Below, one piece after another: positions 43,170 through 55,900 of a stretch of 64,000 nucleotides of DNA. The translations under genes and the position numbers were made by a program. The stretch spans positions 66,330,471-66,394,470 of the forward strand of contig NC_087063.1 in the NCBI RefSeq assembly GCF_963678635.1, read 5' to 3'. The notes under the pieces are model-generated. The model made no database searches, was not told the DNA's origin, and saw nothing but the letters and a program-made list of their open reading frames with translations. Position 1 is the stretch's first letter; the number at the start of each line of letters is the position of its first letter. The stretch is from Symsagittifera roscoffensis. Taxonomy: Eukaryota; Xenacoelomorpha; Acoela; Convolutidae.

Positions 43170-45181
43170 TTCTGACACAAAAAAAAAACAGGAAGACTAC
43201 AAAGCAGAAGTAAAAATTTACCAGGCGCTTGAAAACTTAAAAGGCCAAAATATTGTCGCGATTCACAGTTTAAAGTGCACTCATTTTCAGTATGCTTTAT
43301 GGGATTTCAATCACAACCAAAAGGAATGATCAAAATGTATAAATAGGAAGAGCTCTGACAAAGGCGAGCTCGATTTTGTTTACTTGGACCAGACTAAATT
43401 GTTCTAATTGAAGTGAAAAACGCAGTGAAAAGTGAGTCTATTTCGAGTTTCACAGAAAAGGCAGCCAAACAGATGGATAAAATAACGCAAGTAATCAAAA
43501 GAATGGCGGTAGAGTCTGTTCCAGCAGAAACTTCCGACTTGGAAGCAGATACGAATCTGAGTAGTTTGGAGTCGAAAGCTAGATCGCAAACAAAAATAAA
43601 ACCATTTAAAGTTTTTCGTTTCGTGGCTTTTCCTAACTATCACAATATATCGAATAACACCAATTTTGTCGAAGAGCAGCAATCTGACATTCAATTCATA
43701 CTCGCGGATGATTTGGGGGAGTTCGCAAATTGGTGGCAACAAAATGTAACAGAGAAAAAAGATTCAGTTTCAGTTTCAGAGCAAGACCCTGCATGAGACT
43801 TTGAAAAGATGAAACATGTCCTTTGGATGCTCTGGGCAACAAATGGGGATACTTTGGACAGCTCCTCGATCGGCCTGAGGAGTGGCATAAGTGAAACAGA
43901 CAAACGGTTGAGAGCGAGCAAAATAACTATAGAAAGTAGTAACAAGGAAAGACTACCCAATTCGAATGTTGTGAAAACAGAAAGGTTGCAATCTGCTAAG
44001 ATAAACAATACCAAAATTTTGAACAACATCCTGGGTATAAAGTACATCACAAAAAATCAGCAGGAAGCTTTCGAAAAGGAATCAGCACAGTTAGTCATTA
44101 CTGGATGTGCGGGTTCTGGAAAAAGTTTGATGCTTCTAGCGAGGTTTTTGCGCCAAGCATTGACAAATACTGAACAGAAAATGGTCCTCCTGGTTTTCAA
44201 CCAGCTCAAATTTGTCGAATACAAACACATTTTTGAAAAAGCCGAAATAAGTTTTATGGACGTGTCGGAAGATGAATTCGATCCGGATTTGTGGCAAAGT
44301 AATTGGAGTTATTCATTGCAGCACACGAAATGATAACACAAAAAAAAATCAGTTTCTCAAGGAACTAAGCCAGGTAGTGATTTATGTTGATGACGCTCAT
44401 GCATGTGACTTCAACCTTTCCTTGACACAATGCACATGTTGCAGTTGACTTCAACCAGTGCCATCTTGCGCGTGACCAAATTGGACTCGGCTTCTGGAAT
44501 AGCTCAATGTGGAAGGGTTTTGATCTGTTCACGCTCACCCACAACTACCGCAGCTCTTGGAACATAGTGGCAAACCTGAGGAGCTTGTCAGAAGTCATCC
44601 AACGCAAAGATACTGAGCAGAATAACTTTGCCATGTGCCCTCCAGAGCTGTCACATCATCCTAGCCACGGTCATATGATTTATGGACCTCAAACTATCAT
44701 TGACATCATGCACAATACTGTTCCAATGAACAAAACGGAGCAACTAAACGAAGTTTTTCAAAATTGTCTAAAAAGAATGTCTGATTTTCTTTCGCTTTTT
44801 AATAAGGCAAAATATTTTACATCAAAATTTTTCGTTCTTGATCCAAAAGAAGACCCTTTTTACACGCATCTCGTGCAACAAATAAATAATCTTCGAACGA
44901 AAATTGGTGTAGCCGTCAATTCGCGTGAGCAGAACTTTTACTCCACTGAATTCGCAGCCTGCTTCATTAATGTAGTGTTCTCAGACATGGACACGAAGAT
45001 GTTGCGCTATTTATACAATGTGATTTCGAGAGCCAGAGCCTTCTGTTATATTATAGTGGTAGCGGACGAAAAAACAAACAAAGCACAACTAAATGAGTTC
45101 CTGGGCATATTCAAGGAGGCTAAAGTCAACCATATCAACCCCGCAAAGGTCCAGGGTGTGATCGATATCGAGCTGGATTAA
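43170..45181 (+). pseudogene. NERD-helicase gene copy 2, second NERD module and SF1 helicase
   Basis: Resumes the gene after the LTR element. It keeps parts copy 1 lost: the complete second half of NERD (KPFKVFRFVAFPNYHN, about 43597-43644) and helicase motif VI (LYNVISRARAFCYIIV, about 45008-45056), plus a tail ending DIELD at 45181. Walker A reads GCAGSGKS (about 44103-44126) and motif IV LTHNYRSS (about 44526). Damage specific to this copy: stops near 43327, 43344 and 43405, a nonsense change at 43794 (GGA in copy 1, TGA here) and small deletions near 44300 and 44438. All three copy-specific lesion types show that neither copy is functional. Predicted ancestral enzyme: nuclease-helicase acting on nucleic acid. 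Confidence 0.88.
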
Positions 45182-45655
45182 TGCAATAGAGTTGAAGCCA
45201 ATCAGTTGAAAAAAAAGCTACATATTGGAGTACGCAAATTTTATACAGTGAGGGGGTTGCACATGAGCACCATTGTTTGTCAAATGAATATGCTCATTTT
45301 ACGATTGTAAAAAGTTGTTATGTGAGTGAGGACCATTGCTTAGTCGTCATTAAGTGAAACTGAATTGTATGACCCCCCACAGGTCCATCACAGTGTAAAA
45401 CATGCAAGAAACTACCTATAAACCAACAGTTGATACCGACTTGACTAACTTGAACCCTGAACAAAATGTTTATTATTTTTGGAAAAACATTATTAACTAT
45501 TCCACGGGTCTGTCAGAAAATTTAGGACAAAAGTAAAAGCTGTATTTTTAAAAGCAGCATTTTCTGAAAGCAAGGCATTTTTGCTTTTATAGTTGTAATT
45601 TACTGGCGTATATAAATAAAACTTTGTTTATGGTTTATAAAATTTAGACAAAACA
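45182..45655. other. 3' flank of NERD-helicase copy 2
   Basis: Matches 29281-29590 and 30050-30199 of unit 1 without the MITE. No gene. Confidence 0.7.
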
Positions 45656-47330
45656 CCTGATACAGCTCAGGTACACAACTAAGAGGAAGTGTACCTGTTT
45701 TAGTAATGAAAAAAGTATTAGAAAGCAACAGAGGGAGAAAACCTCTTTTTAAATTCAAATAATAAACTTAAAAATTTGACACAGAGGCCATGTTGAACTT
45801 CGCAACACTTGCGACACAAAAATGAGTGACTATGATTGCACGCGAATGGAACAAAAAATCAAAAACTGCAATAAAAACTTTCAAAAATCTATTTTTTTTT
45901 CGTTAAAAATTTTTTCAAAATTGAAAAAAAATCTTAGAACAAAATAGCTTGCACCATTAGAAACTTTACAAATAGCTTTCAAAATTCTTCAAGATACAGA
46001 ACATTATAAGCCGACAAAAATAAGCACACATGAAAGTCTAAAATGGTCGAAAAATTTCAGTTCCCAAAAAAGCAGGTCCCGACTGAAATCTAACTTCGAA
46101 AATTGTCATTTCTAGCATGGGTATTAGCACTGCACCAAACGCACAGATCACTCCTTGAATTTATAAAAAGGCAACTTCCAAAAAGTTTTAATAAACGATA
46201 TGAAAAAAAACTCAAAATAAAGCAAAAAAACGGCAAGACTTCTTTGAACTCAATTACTAGCGCAAAACCGAATAAAACTGGAATCATTTTCATTATAAAT
46301 AACAAACGCAAAATTGGTGCCGCGGTAAGTAATCTGACAAAAAAATAGTGGACAAACAGAATTCCGACGCGCGGACAATTTTTTACCCTTGTCTATTTAG
46401 GTAGGTGCGTCAGCTCTTCACCACATGCGCGAAATAACGTCTGAATTTTAATTTCATATAAGCAAAAGGTAATTGATTCAAGTGATTCTGCTAGAGTATT
46501 TGTGAACCCAAAAAAATACTATATTCCGATTTGATAACGCTTGCCAATCACAAGCGTAAGCAGTTGAGAACCGGGTAAAGCAAGCCTTAATTTTGGGAGC
46601 TATGGCAAGTGTAAAAATTTGCTTAAAAAATAAGCTACAGATACAGCGGAAAAGGAAAAGAGTCAAATAACACTTAGAAATTTACATAACTTGCAACAAA
46701 TTCTCAGTTTTTTAACATACCAATTACCCTTTATATGTTAATGTTTTTTATATGTTAATGTTAAAAAACAAGAAGACTATTTAGCCTGTAAGCTTAGAAT
46801 AGAAAAAAATTACTGTCTACTTTTTGCAAAAAACCAAAGATTTTCTTCTTGATCCGACCATTGAAAATTGAGAAACCTTGTCTTCGGGCCAAATTCGTTT
46901 TTTTGTTTTCCACGTCAAATCAGGTACCACAACTCGTTTTAAAAGCCTAATTGGCATTGAAAAGCTATGAAAAGATCAAAAAAATTATTCTGCAATAATA
47001 GCAACACTTTTGGACAAATTTATCTGTAGTATATATATTTTTTTGCCAATTGCTTTTCGAAGATAACTGTTGGCGATGATGCCTAATTCACTAACTTTAA
47101 ACGAGTCTACATAGTTCTCTCATCACAATCGTACCACAAAACATGACAATAATTCCCAAAGAAATAGTTTTTTATGAACCTGGTCGGAACCGGCTATTTT
47201 TGCTTGCAATTGTATTTTTCAAAAATGTCAAATTGCCAAAAATTACACAAAAAGAATTGTACAAATGTTTTTTGTATCAACTTGGAATTCAAACACGTTC
47301 TAGAGCTTCAAATTGTGTTTTTGTTCTTCA
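45656..47330. repeat. Non-coding dispersed repeat sequence
   Basis: AT-rich, no supported gene. An ACAGAGGCCATGTTGAACTT-type phrase at 45780 recurs in related form at 49463, 54077 and 54668 (with AAGC...GCTTCGC palindromic cores). The Lys-rich plus-strand frame at 46103-46348 has no motif and is likely chance. Confidence 0.5.
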
Positions 47331-50300
47331 GTGATTCTCGATCTTTGTTTCACCGGCTTTTTCATGAAATAACACCGCCCCCACTTAAGTTTCATTGGCA
47401 AGAATCTTTTTTTTTTGAATTTCTTTGATGAGAGAATTGTGGTATGGGGATGCAGCCTAGAGATTCGATAATCGTGGCAAATTAGAAGCATGTCATGGAT
47501 TTTAAATCCATTTCAAGCTATTAATTTTGAGATATGAAAACAATATAAAACACAGTAAATTCGATTATATTTCATTTTTGTTTTTAATTTAATTGATAAC
47601 ATTTTGTTCATTAAACCCAAGAAAATCAGTTACTTTGTAGATGTGGAATTTTCGTAAATCTGAAAAATTACGAAGCGATGAAAAATCAAAATTCTCCTTA
47701 AGTCCCTCATTTTGATTTCAAAAGACATACAAAACTAGAAACTTTGCAGCAAACACTGCGGCCACATTGATTACATAATGAAACCTCCCAGACTTCAGAA
47801 GGATTCTAGAATCAATTTTAAGGAAAAAAACTATTCTTTTTTTAAGTAAACGAGTAAAAATCTAGGCTTAACATCATTCTTTAATATGAATTATTACAAA
47901 GAAACTAAATACAAATTAAAATTTTTCTACCTCAAATCTGAAATCGGACAGAACTCGCAAAAACGCAGACTAAAAATTTACTCATTAGTGATTTTTGCCT
48001 GATTAAATTTATAGGTTGAAGAAAAACTGAAACAGTAACAAAAAATCCCTAATTTCTCAAAGAAACAACAAATTCGTAAATATCATGAAAATTTTAGTAT
48101 CTATTTTAAATAAAGAGGAGCTGAACTATGAAAATACAAAAATGACAATAGAAACATGAGAAGAATAACCAGAAAATCGAAAAACCGCATAAAGGAACTA
48201 AGTCTATTTAAATAACGGAAACCAAAAGAAAGCTCCGTTCAAAAATTAATTCAAAAACATCAGAAAAAATAAAACAGGTTTCCAGACAAGCTTTATGCTT
48301 CTAGTCACTTTAGATGTTTATAAGAGAATTCAACTTGATTTTTATAGAAAACATCTAAACAACATATAAAAAAACCGATAAGAATAGAGACAAAAAAGAT
48401 CAAACATAGTCAACAGACAGTAGGAAAAGAGTCAAGGAACGTAAAGTTGTTTGAATTACAAGAACAACTTGCGATTGACAATTTTGTGATAAAATTAGCC
48501 CAGTTTGAGAAAAATGGATCAATAGCCAGATTTTTTGAACGCTGGTATATCTGAACATTAAAAACCACTTTCGAATAGAGAAGTTAATCACGTTTTTTCT
48601 GACAATTAAATTTCGGCAAGAGAATTTGTATCTTTTAATAAAAAAAATTAACTGAACTTCAAAAGAAAAATCACAGGTGAAACATCAAATAATCATAATT
48701 GAGCATTAAAAAATTCAGGTACTTTTTCAAGAAAAAAATATCACGACTTATATAAGAGTATTCACTACGTTCATCGACTCTTAAAACGCCGAAAAAAAAA
48801 TTAAATTCATACGTTGTAAAAACATGGTCCGGGCAAAACCCAAATTCAGACTTCACGAACCTCAAGCAGACGCTTCAACGTAGACCTTAGAGCAATTGTG
48901 TTTTCATCAAAAGTTTGATTCAATTTTTTCAACAGTAAATTTTTTAATGAAAGTCTATTTCGCGACTTAAAAAGACGTTCTCTAGCAAGTATAAAACATA
49001 ATTTCAGAAATCACAAAGCGAGAATGGCTTGTCCAAATCTAATATTTCTTATAAGTCACAATTTCAACCAATTATCATTTGTTATTTTAAGGACCAGATT
49101 AACCGAAAATGTAGTTTCAACCTTAAAGCAAAAAAATTTTAGCAGAAAAGCAAACACAGCCCCACAATTAGTCCAGGATCCACCTTTTGACTTACCAATC
49201 GCAGTTCATCTGTACACTACGCAAAACTTTCCAAGTAAGAACAATCATTTTTTAATTAACAAAGATTGAAAAAGATTTGTTGGCTGTTCGCCGATGAGTT
49301 CATAAAACTTTTTACCAAAAAATTGATGGATTTGATTATGCTTTTTGAAAAATGCGTCAAAAAGTGCAAAATTTATTTAACATAAGCTTCTTAACACAGG
49401 CAGAACAGCACTTTGGCAAAACCGAAAAAAAATTGCAGAAGAGATCTTTAAAATAACAAAAATTAACACAGAGGCCAAGCAGAGCCTCGCATCACCTTCA
49501 ATACAACAAACATTAAAAAAAGTCGAAAAAAGTTAAAATATAGGTCTACCAAAAAATAAATTTTCGCATGTCTTGATAGAAAATTGTTCTAGGCAAACAT
49601 AATAGACATTTGAGTTTTAAAATAGCAGCGAAACGAAAGTAGCGTGGAGGAAAGAAAGACGACCATATTTGACCAGATGCAAGTTGAACCAAAAAAAATT
49701 AATAAAATAATCCCCATTGAAAACTATATTGTACATATTGCAGCTACAATGAACGATGAAAGTTGTCTACAGCACAATAAAAATCCGTGATATCGCAACT
49801 AAGCCGACAAAACTTACAGACAAACGAAAGTCCGATAATTCAATTTTCACCAGAAAAAAAATGAATTGCATATGTACGAAAACAACAAGAACCGGCCGGG
49901 ACTCGAACCTCTCACCTCGAGGTGCAAAGGCCTCGTCATTACCTCTAAGCCAAATGGAAAGGAATCTGGAAGTTGTAAGCTTCAATACTAAAGCAAGTAA
50001 GAAAGCATGAAAGATTTCTAACAAAGTTGTTTCAGGGAAAAAAGTCTGGTTCCCGTTTATAAGACACTTCCTGTATGTGTACAAATACGCTATGAAAAAT
50101 TTCGAGGACTTGAACCATCTCAAATCTCAGAAACTTCTGCGTCCGGGATTCATACCCCTGATCACTCGATTTCGTGTAAAATATATTTAAATCTAAAATA
50201 TATCCACTTTCATTCGTCACATAACTCAAGGCCAATGTATCGGTTCAAACACGAAGTTAAATTGCTGAATATAATAGAAATAAAACACTATTAAAAATTA

Positions 50301-50430
50301 AAAGATTCTGAAACTGAACATTGAAAGTGACACTGATTTGCGCGATTTTATTACGAAAAAATGAACTCAATTCCAAACCCAAGTGTTTGCTTGGGTAAAA
50401 ATAACGATCAACCAAACATAGCCATCAGTT
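47331..50430. repeat. Dispersed repeat family, unit b (about 3.1 kb)
   Basis: Starts with the 47331-47495 piece that recurs at 50430-50600, continues with the 870-bp piece shared with 26672-27540, then a segment (48740-48950) recurring at 53410-53590, then a tRNA-like box at 49893-49960. Distance from the shared word at 47496 to its next copy at 50596 is about 3.1 kb, so units are arranged in tandem. No open frame of quality. Class unknown. Confidence 0.65.
49893..49960 (-). ncRNA. tRNA-like pol III promoter (A and B boxes)
   Basis: On the minus strand: TGGCTTAGAGG (fits the A box TRGYNNARNNG) and, about 35 nt on, GGTTCGAGTCC (a perfect B box). The T stem and acceptor stem do not pair, so it is not a working tRNA. 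It is probably a tRNA-derived promoter of a SINE-like part of the repeat family. A mutated copy lies at 55690-55752. Confidence 0.6.
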
Positions 50431-50888
50431 GTTTCTTGTGTTTTTTTCATCGGCTATTTCATAAAATAACTTCGCCCGCACTTAAATTTCATGGGTAAAA
50501 ATAAATTATTTTGGATTACGTTGACTAGGGAATTAAGATAAAAAGATGCAATGCAGCCTAGATAATCGGTAAACGTGGTAAACTAGGACAACGTGGTGGC
50601 TTTTAAATCCATTATAATCGATAATTATTCAATATCAAAAATAAAAATAATGCATTATGAACGATTTCAATTCTTGTTTGTTTTAAATATAATCGATAAC
50701 TTTTGTTCATTAAATCCAAGAAAATGAAAAATTTTGTGGATACTAGAAACTGCAACACACGTAGCGGCCACATTGATTACACAATGAAACATCCCAGACT
50801 TCAAAAGGATCCTAGAATCATTTTTCAGGAAAAAAACACGTTTTTTTTTCAAGTAAACGAGTAAAAATCTAGGCTAAACATCATGCCC
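50431..50888. repeat. Dispersed repeat family, unit c, left part
   Basis: Continues the family to ATCATGCCCTAA at 50888. Its continuation, which begins ATTATTACAAAGAAAC, is found only at 52927. The intervening 2.0 kb is an insertion. Confidence 0.75.
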
Positions 50889-50929
50889 TAACATAAACTA
50901 GCGTGTACGGCACCTCCGGTGCTTCGAAT

Positions 50930-52445
50930 TTTCAACAACTCAAAAAAGCTATTCTTTGAGTGTACTCTGACAGCACCCAATTACAGGGTTCGTAAACTAA
51001 AGTTTTTGCAAATTTTTTATTCACGTTTTTTAAAAAAATTTTGAAGAACCATAAAATTTTGTGAACTTTTATATAAGTTTTTCGAAAAATTTAAAATGAA
51101 CTAAGAAGCGTCACATCTGGGAAACGAATTATTTTGTAATTTGAGTTTTCTGAAAATTTCCAAAAAAATCACACAAATCGTCGTATCTCTTGAACAAAAA
51201 TGATTTGGCCATTCTTAAATGGAGGCCGAATTCGCAATCCCTGAGATTACTCTGACAGCCCCACAACTACAGGTTAGGAATTTCAAACTTTGAAAAAAAA
51301 AATAATTTAATTTTCATAAAAAACGTAAAATCTGGAAAACTGCACGATTTTGAGCAGTCCTATTTGGAGGCAAAATTCGCAACTCCAGAGAGTACCCTGA
51401 CAGAGCCTCACTACAGAGATAATAATTTCAAGTATTGGGAAATTTTTTATAATTAAGTTTTCTGAAAAATTTTGAAAAAAAAAATCCAAAAAACGTCATA
51501 TCTCAAAAATTCCATGAAATTTAGCAGTCATATTGAGACGCAAAATTTGCAACACCTCAGAGTACCCTGTCAGAGCCTCACTACACAGATAAAAATTTCA
51601 AGTTTTGCGTAATTTTTTATAATTAAGTTTTCTGAAAAAAATTTTGAAAAATTCCTAAAAAAACGTCATATCTCGAAAACTACATGAATTTGAGCAGCAA
51701 TATTCAGAGGCAAAATTCGCAAACCCTGAGAGTACCCTCACAGATTCCAATAACAGGATTGAGATCTTTAAAGTTTTGGAATTTTTTAACATTCAATTTT
51801 TTTTTCAAATTTCGGATAAAATCATAAAAAAACGTCATATCTCGAAAATTACAAGGATTTGAGCAGTCATATTTGGCTGCGCAATTCGCAATTCCGGAAA
51901 GTACCCTGACAGAGCCTCACCAGAGAGATGGTAATTTCAAGTTTTGTGAAATTTTTTTGTATCTAAGTTTTCTGAAAAGCTTTGAAAAAAAATCCAAAAA
52001 ACGTCATATCTCAAAATCTACAAGGATTTGAGCAGCCATAATCAGAGGCAAGATTTGCAACCCCCGAGAGCACCCTCACAATATCCAACAACAGGATTGA
52101 GATCTTCAATTTGGGAATTTTTCAAAATCTAGTTTTTGAAAAAAATTTTGAAAAAATCATAACAACCATCATATCTCGAAAACTACAAGGATTTGAGAAG
52201 TGAGAATTGGAGCAAGATTCGCAACCGCTGAGAGTACCCTGACAGCACCCAACTACAGGGTGAGAATTTCAAAAATTGAGAAACTTTTCAAAATTAAATT
52301 TTCTAGAAATTTTTGAAAAATCTCGAAAGTTGCCTATCTCGTAAACTAAAAGGATTTGGCTATTCATATATGGAGGCCAGAATCGCAAAACCTGGGAAAA
52401 CTCAGACAGTATCCTACTATTGGCTTGCTAATTTCAAACTTGATG
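50930..52445. repeat. Tandem array with a 145-170-bp unit
   Basis: About nine units, mostly 164-170 nt apart, marked by GTACCCTGACAG (51392, 51562, 51732, 51901, 52070, 52234 and variants) and CGTCATATCTCGAAAA, with AAGGATTTGAGCAG and AGAGCCTCACTACA between. Edge units are more diverged (50962, 51248, 52396), as usual in satellites. No coding frame persists. Confidence 0.88.
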
Positions 52446-52926
52446 AAATAAACACCGAATTTAAACTGGAAAATCGAAAAAAAAATTAAACATTGCAACA
52501 TACGATATAGTTTAAACGTGAAAAAATTCATTTTTTAAACATGCAAAAGTAATACGTTAAAAAAACTGAAACATGGCGAGATACTGAAGCCCGCAATTAA
52601 ATATATAATAGATAGAAAGATTATAGATGAAAGTTAAAAAATTAGGCGACGGGTAGACAGACATAATCAAATTAATTTAAAAAGCAGGTATACAGACAAA
52701 CAGACTTAATACTGAAAAATCAACGACCTTGCGAAAAACTAACTGAAAAATTTTCTTAAGCATTGCAATATGTGCTATAGCTTAAACATGAAAAAATTCT
52801 TTCGTTAAACATGGAAAATTATTATGCTTAAACATGGGAGAAGTCACTCGCATTTAAATATAGTATAGATAGATAGTCACTCGCATATTTAAAGTCACTC
52901 GCATTTAAATATAGTATAGATAGATA
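52446..52926. repeat. Right edge of the insertion with short tandem words
   Basis: AT-rich. The phrase ATTTAAATATAGTATAGATA with TAGATAGA and GTCACTCGCA words recurs two or three times at 52840-52925. GCATTGCAATATG-type phrases pair across 52490-52775. No gene. Confidence 0.45.
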
Positions 52927-55900
52927 GATTATTACAAAGAAACAAAATAGAAATTAAAATTTTTCTACCTGAAATGGGACAGAACTTGCAAAATAGCAGA
53001 CTTAAAATTTACTCATTAGTGAATTCTGCGTGATTGTATTTATAGGTTGAAGAAAAACTGAAACACTAACAAAAAATCCATGATTTCTCAAAGAAACAGC
53101 AAATTCGTGAAGATTATGAAAAATTTAATTTCTAAGTTAAAAAAAGGTGTTCAACTATGAAAATAGAAAAAGACAGTATAAACAAGAAAAATAGTCAGAA
53201 AATCGCATAAGGGAACAAAGTCTTTATAAATAATGAAACCAAAAACTCCAAACTGATCCAAATACAATCGAAATAAAACAGCTTTCATGACAAGCCTTAT
53301 GCTCCTAATCACCTCACATTTTATGTAAGAATTTAGTTAGAATTTTGGGGAAAAAAAACAAGAGAAACAATCCGATAAGATTTGAGAAAAAATATTTCCA
53401 GAAAAAAAATCATCACGACCTATAACAAGTCTTCACTACGTTCAACGACACTTAATACGCTGAAAAAAATTCTTACATATAAAAAATAAGGTCCAGACAA
53501 CACACAAATTCAGAATTCACCAGAAGCTTTACTGTAGACCGTCAGTAGGACAATTGCGTTTTCATCAAAAGCTAATTCAATTTTTTTAGAAGGTTTTTAA
53601 GAAAAATTTTTATATGAGAAAACTAGTTCGCGATAAAAAAAATACTTGTTCTAGCAAGTGTAAATCATATTTTCAGAAATTACGCATCAAGAATCGAATA
53701 ACCTATACTTTTATCCAGCCTACATTTGCAATTTTAAGGACCAGATTAACGTAAAGAAAACTTTCCAACCACAAAGCAAAAAAAGTTTAGCCGAAAACCA
53801 AACAAAACACCCTGATCAGCCCGGGATCGATTCTTCTATTTTTGACTTACGAGTCCAAATTCACCTCTACACTACGCAAATCCGTCCAAGTAAAAAGAAT
53901 ACTTTTCTATTTAACACCGAATAATTAACAAAAATTATCGATTTTATCATGCTTCGATTAATGCGTCCAAAAAGTGCAAAGATTAATTATAATTTGCTTT
54001 TGAACACAGAAACGAAGATGCAATTCCCGAAAATCAGAGAACAATCGCAGAAGGTATCTTTAGAAAAGTAATCATTAACACAAAGGCGAAGCAGAGCTTC
54101 GCGTCACTTCCAATACAAAACAAACATAAAAAGCAAGTCGACAAAAAAAAGAAAAATGTTAAAAACTTGGTCTACCAAAAATTAAATTTTCGCAAGTCTC
54201 GATAGAAGTTCATTCCAGGCAAGCATGGCAGACATTTGGATATTAAGTTAGCAGTGGAACAAAACTTACGTAGAGGAAACAAAGCCGACAAAATTTGTGC
54301 AGAAACAACTTGGGCCGAATTTTTTTTCTTAATCTTAGAGTTTCAAGTCCCCCTTGAAATTGCAATGAACAACATTTGCACTTGCAACTACAAGGAAACT
54401 TACTAAGCAAGAGAAAAATCTTTGCAGAGGCAAGGAAGCCGGCAATCTTTGAGCAGACAGTAGTTGAGCCGAAAAAAAATAACACTATTTAAAAAATAAA
54501 AGTCAACCTTGAAACTGTATTGAACAACACTTGCACTTGCAATTATAACAAAAGTTGTCTATAGCACAATCAAAATCAGTGCAATGGCAACTAGGCAGGC
54601 AAAGCTTGAAGACAACCAAGTCCGATAATTCAATTTTTACCGAAAAAAAGATCAGTTACATATATAACAATGAGGCGAAGCTGAGCTTCGCACCACTTGC
54701 GATACAACACAAAAAATCAAAAATGTCGAAAAAACTAGAATTATCATGATGGATCAGTCTAGTTTTAGAACAAAACCATGCTTAGACAATAGATAGTGAA
54801 ATAAGCATCAGAAGATAATTTACCAAGCCGTAACAAATACCTTGGCAGAAACCTACTAAGCCGAAAAAAAATCAACTGAATTTAACACTTATGAAAAATC
54901 CCGTCGCCCTTAAAACACTCAAAGAACATTATTTGCTCGTCAAATGAAACAACATCAGACACCTAAGCCAATAATTATATAGCCCGAAACCTAGGAAGCC
55001 TAAATAAACAAAAATAAAAAAAAAGTAGAAAAAAATCAAGACTTATAAGCAGTTAGTAAGCCCCCCTCGCCCTCAAAACACGGACACGCACACACAAACT
55101 ATTTTCGCTCGTCGAAGGTCGGAAACTGAGGCCGATATGCCGCAAACCTATCAACCCGAAAAAAAAACAAGACGATGAAAAAATCAGTGTCAAGAAAATT
55201 TTCAATTTAATTTCTTTTAGGATGTTTAGCATTTTGTTCAACCCACAGATGAGCAAAGAAATGTTTTCTATGAAACAACTCGAAATTTCTATGAAAAAAT
55301 TACGAAGAAACAGAAGTAAATCAATACACTAAAAACAATTATATTGTAAAAAAAACTTAAATTAATATAAGCGATTTAGTTATGGTTAAAACAAAGCGGA
55401 AATTAAGCCGACAAAAAGTAAATCGAAAGCGATGAAGTCGAAAACTCAAAAAAATACCAAAGAAATATCATGTTAAAACCTTGAATTGCGAATTTATAGG
55501 AGTAACACTAATCAGGATACACAGTGAGATGAAAAGACCAACTAGCGCAAACATACGACGCACTACTACATGCAAGTCGTGTACTGCATGCATGCTGAAA
55601 TCTGTGGACAAAGTCGTTTATACGGGAAAAATGTCTAGTACTCGATTGCAATACCCTTGCTACAGAAGGGAAATTAAAAAAAAGTTATAGCCGGGACTCG
55701 AACACCTGACCTGGGGGTGCAAAGGCGACGTCATTAACTTTAGGCTATGTGAGAACGAACCTGGAAGTTGTTAAGCTTCAATAAAAAAAGCAAGAAAGAA
55801 AAGCATGTGAGATCTGTAGGAAAATTAATAACGGGAAAAAAATCTAGTTCCCGATTGCAAGACACTTGTTTTGTGTATAATTAGGCTTTGAAAAACTTTC

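Larger units (their letters stand above)
31954..45646 (+). repeat. Segmental duplication, unit 2
   Basis: Counterpart of 20559-30199 in direct orientation, separated from it only by the first nuclease module of copy 2. It differs by the LTR element insertion and by absence of the Gypsy element and the hAT MITE. Confidence 0.85.

Noticed and set aside
46103-46348. Small Lys-rich protein
   Set aside because: Low complexity, inside the AT-rich repeat region, no motif and no sign of conservation in related repeat copies.
49893-49960. Functional tRNA gene
   Set aside because: A and B boxes are good but the T stem has three mismatches and there is no acceptor stem, so it is only tRNA-like.
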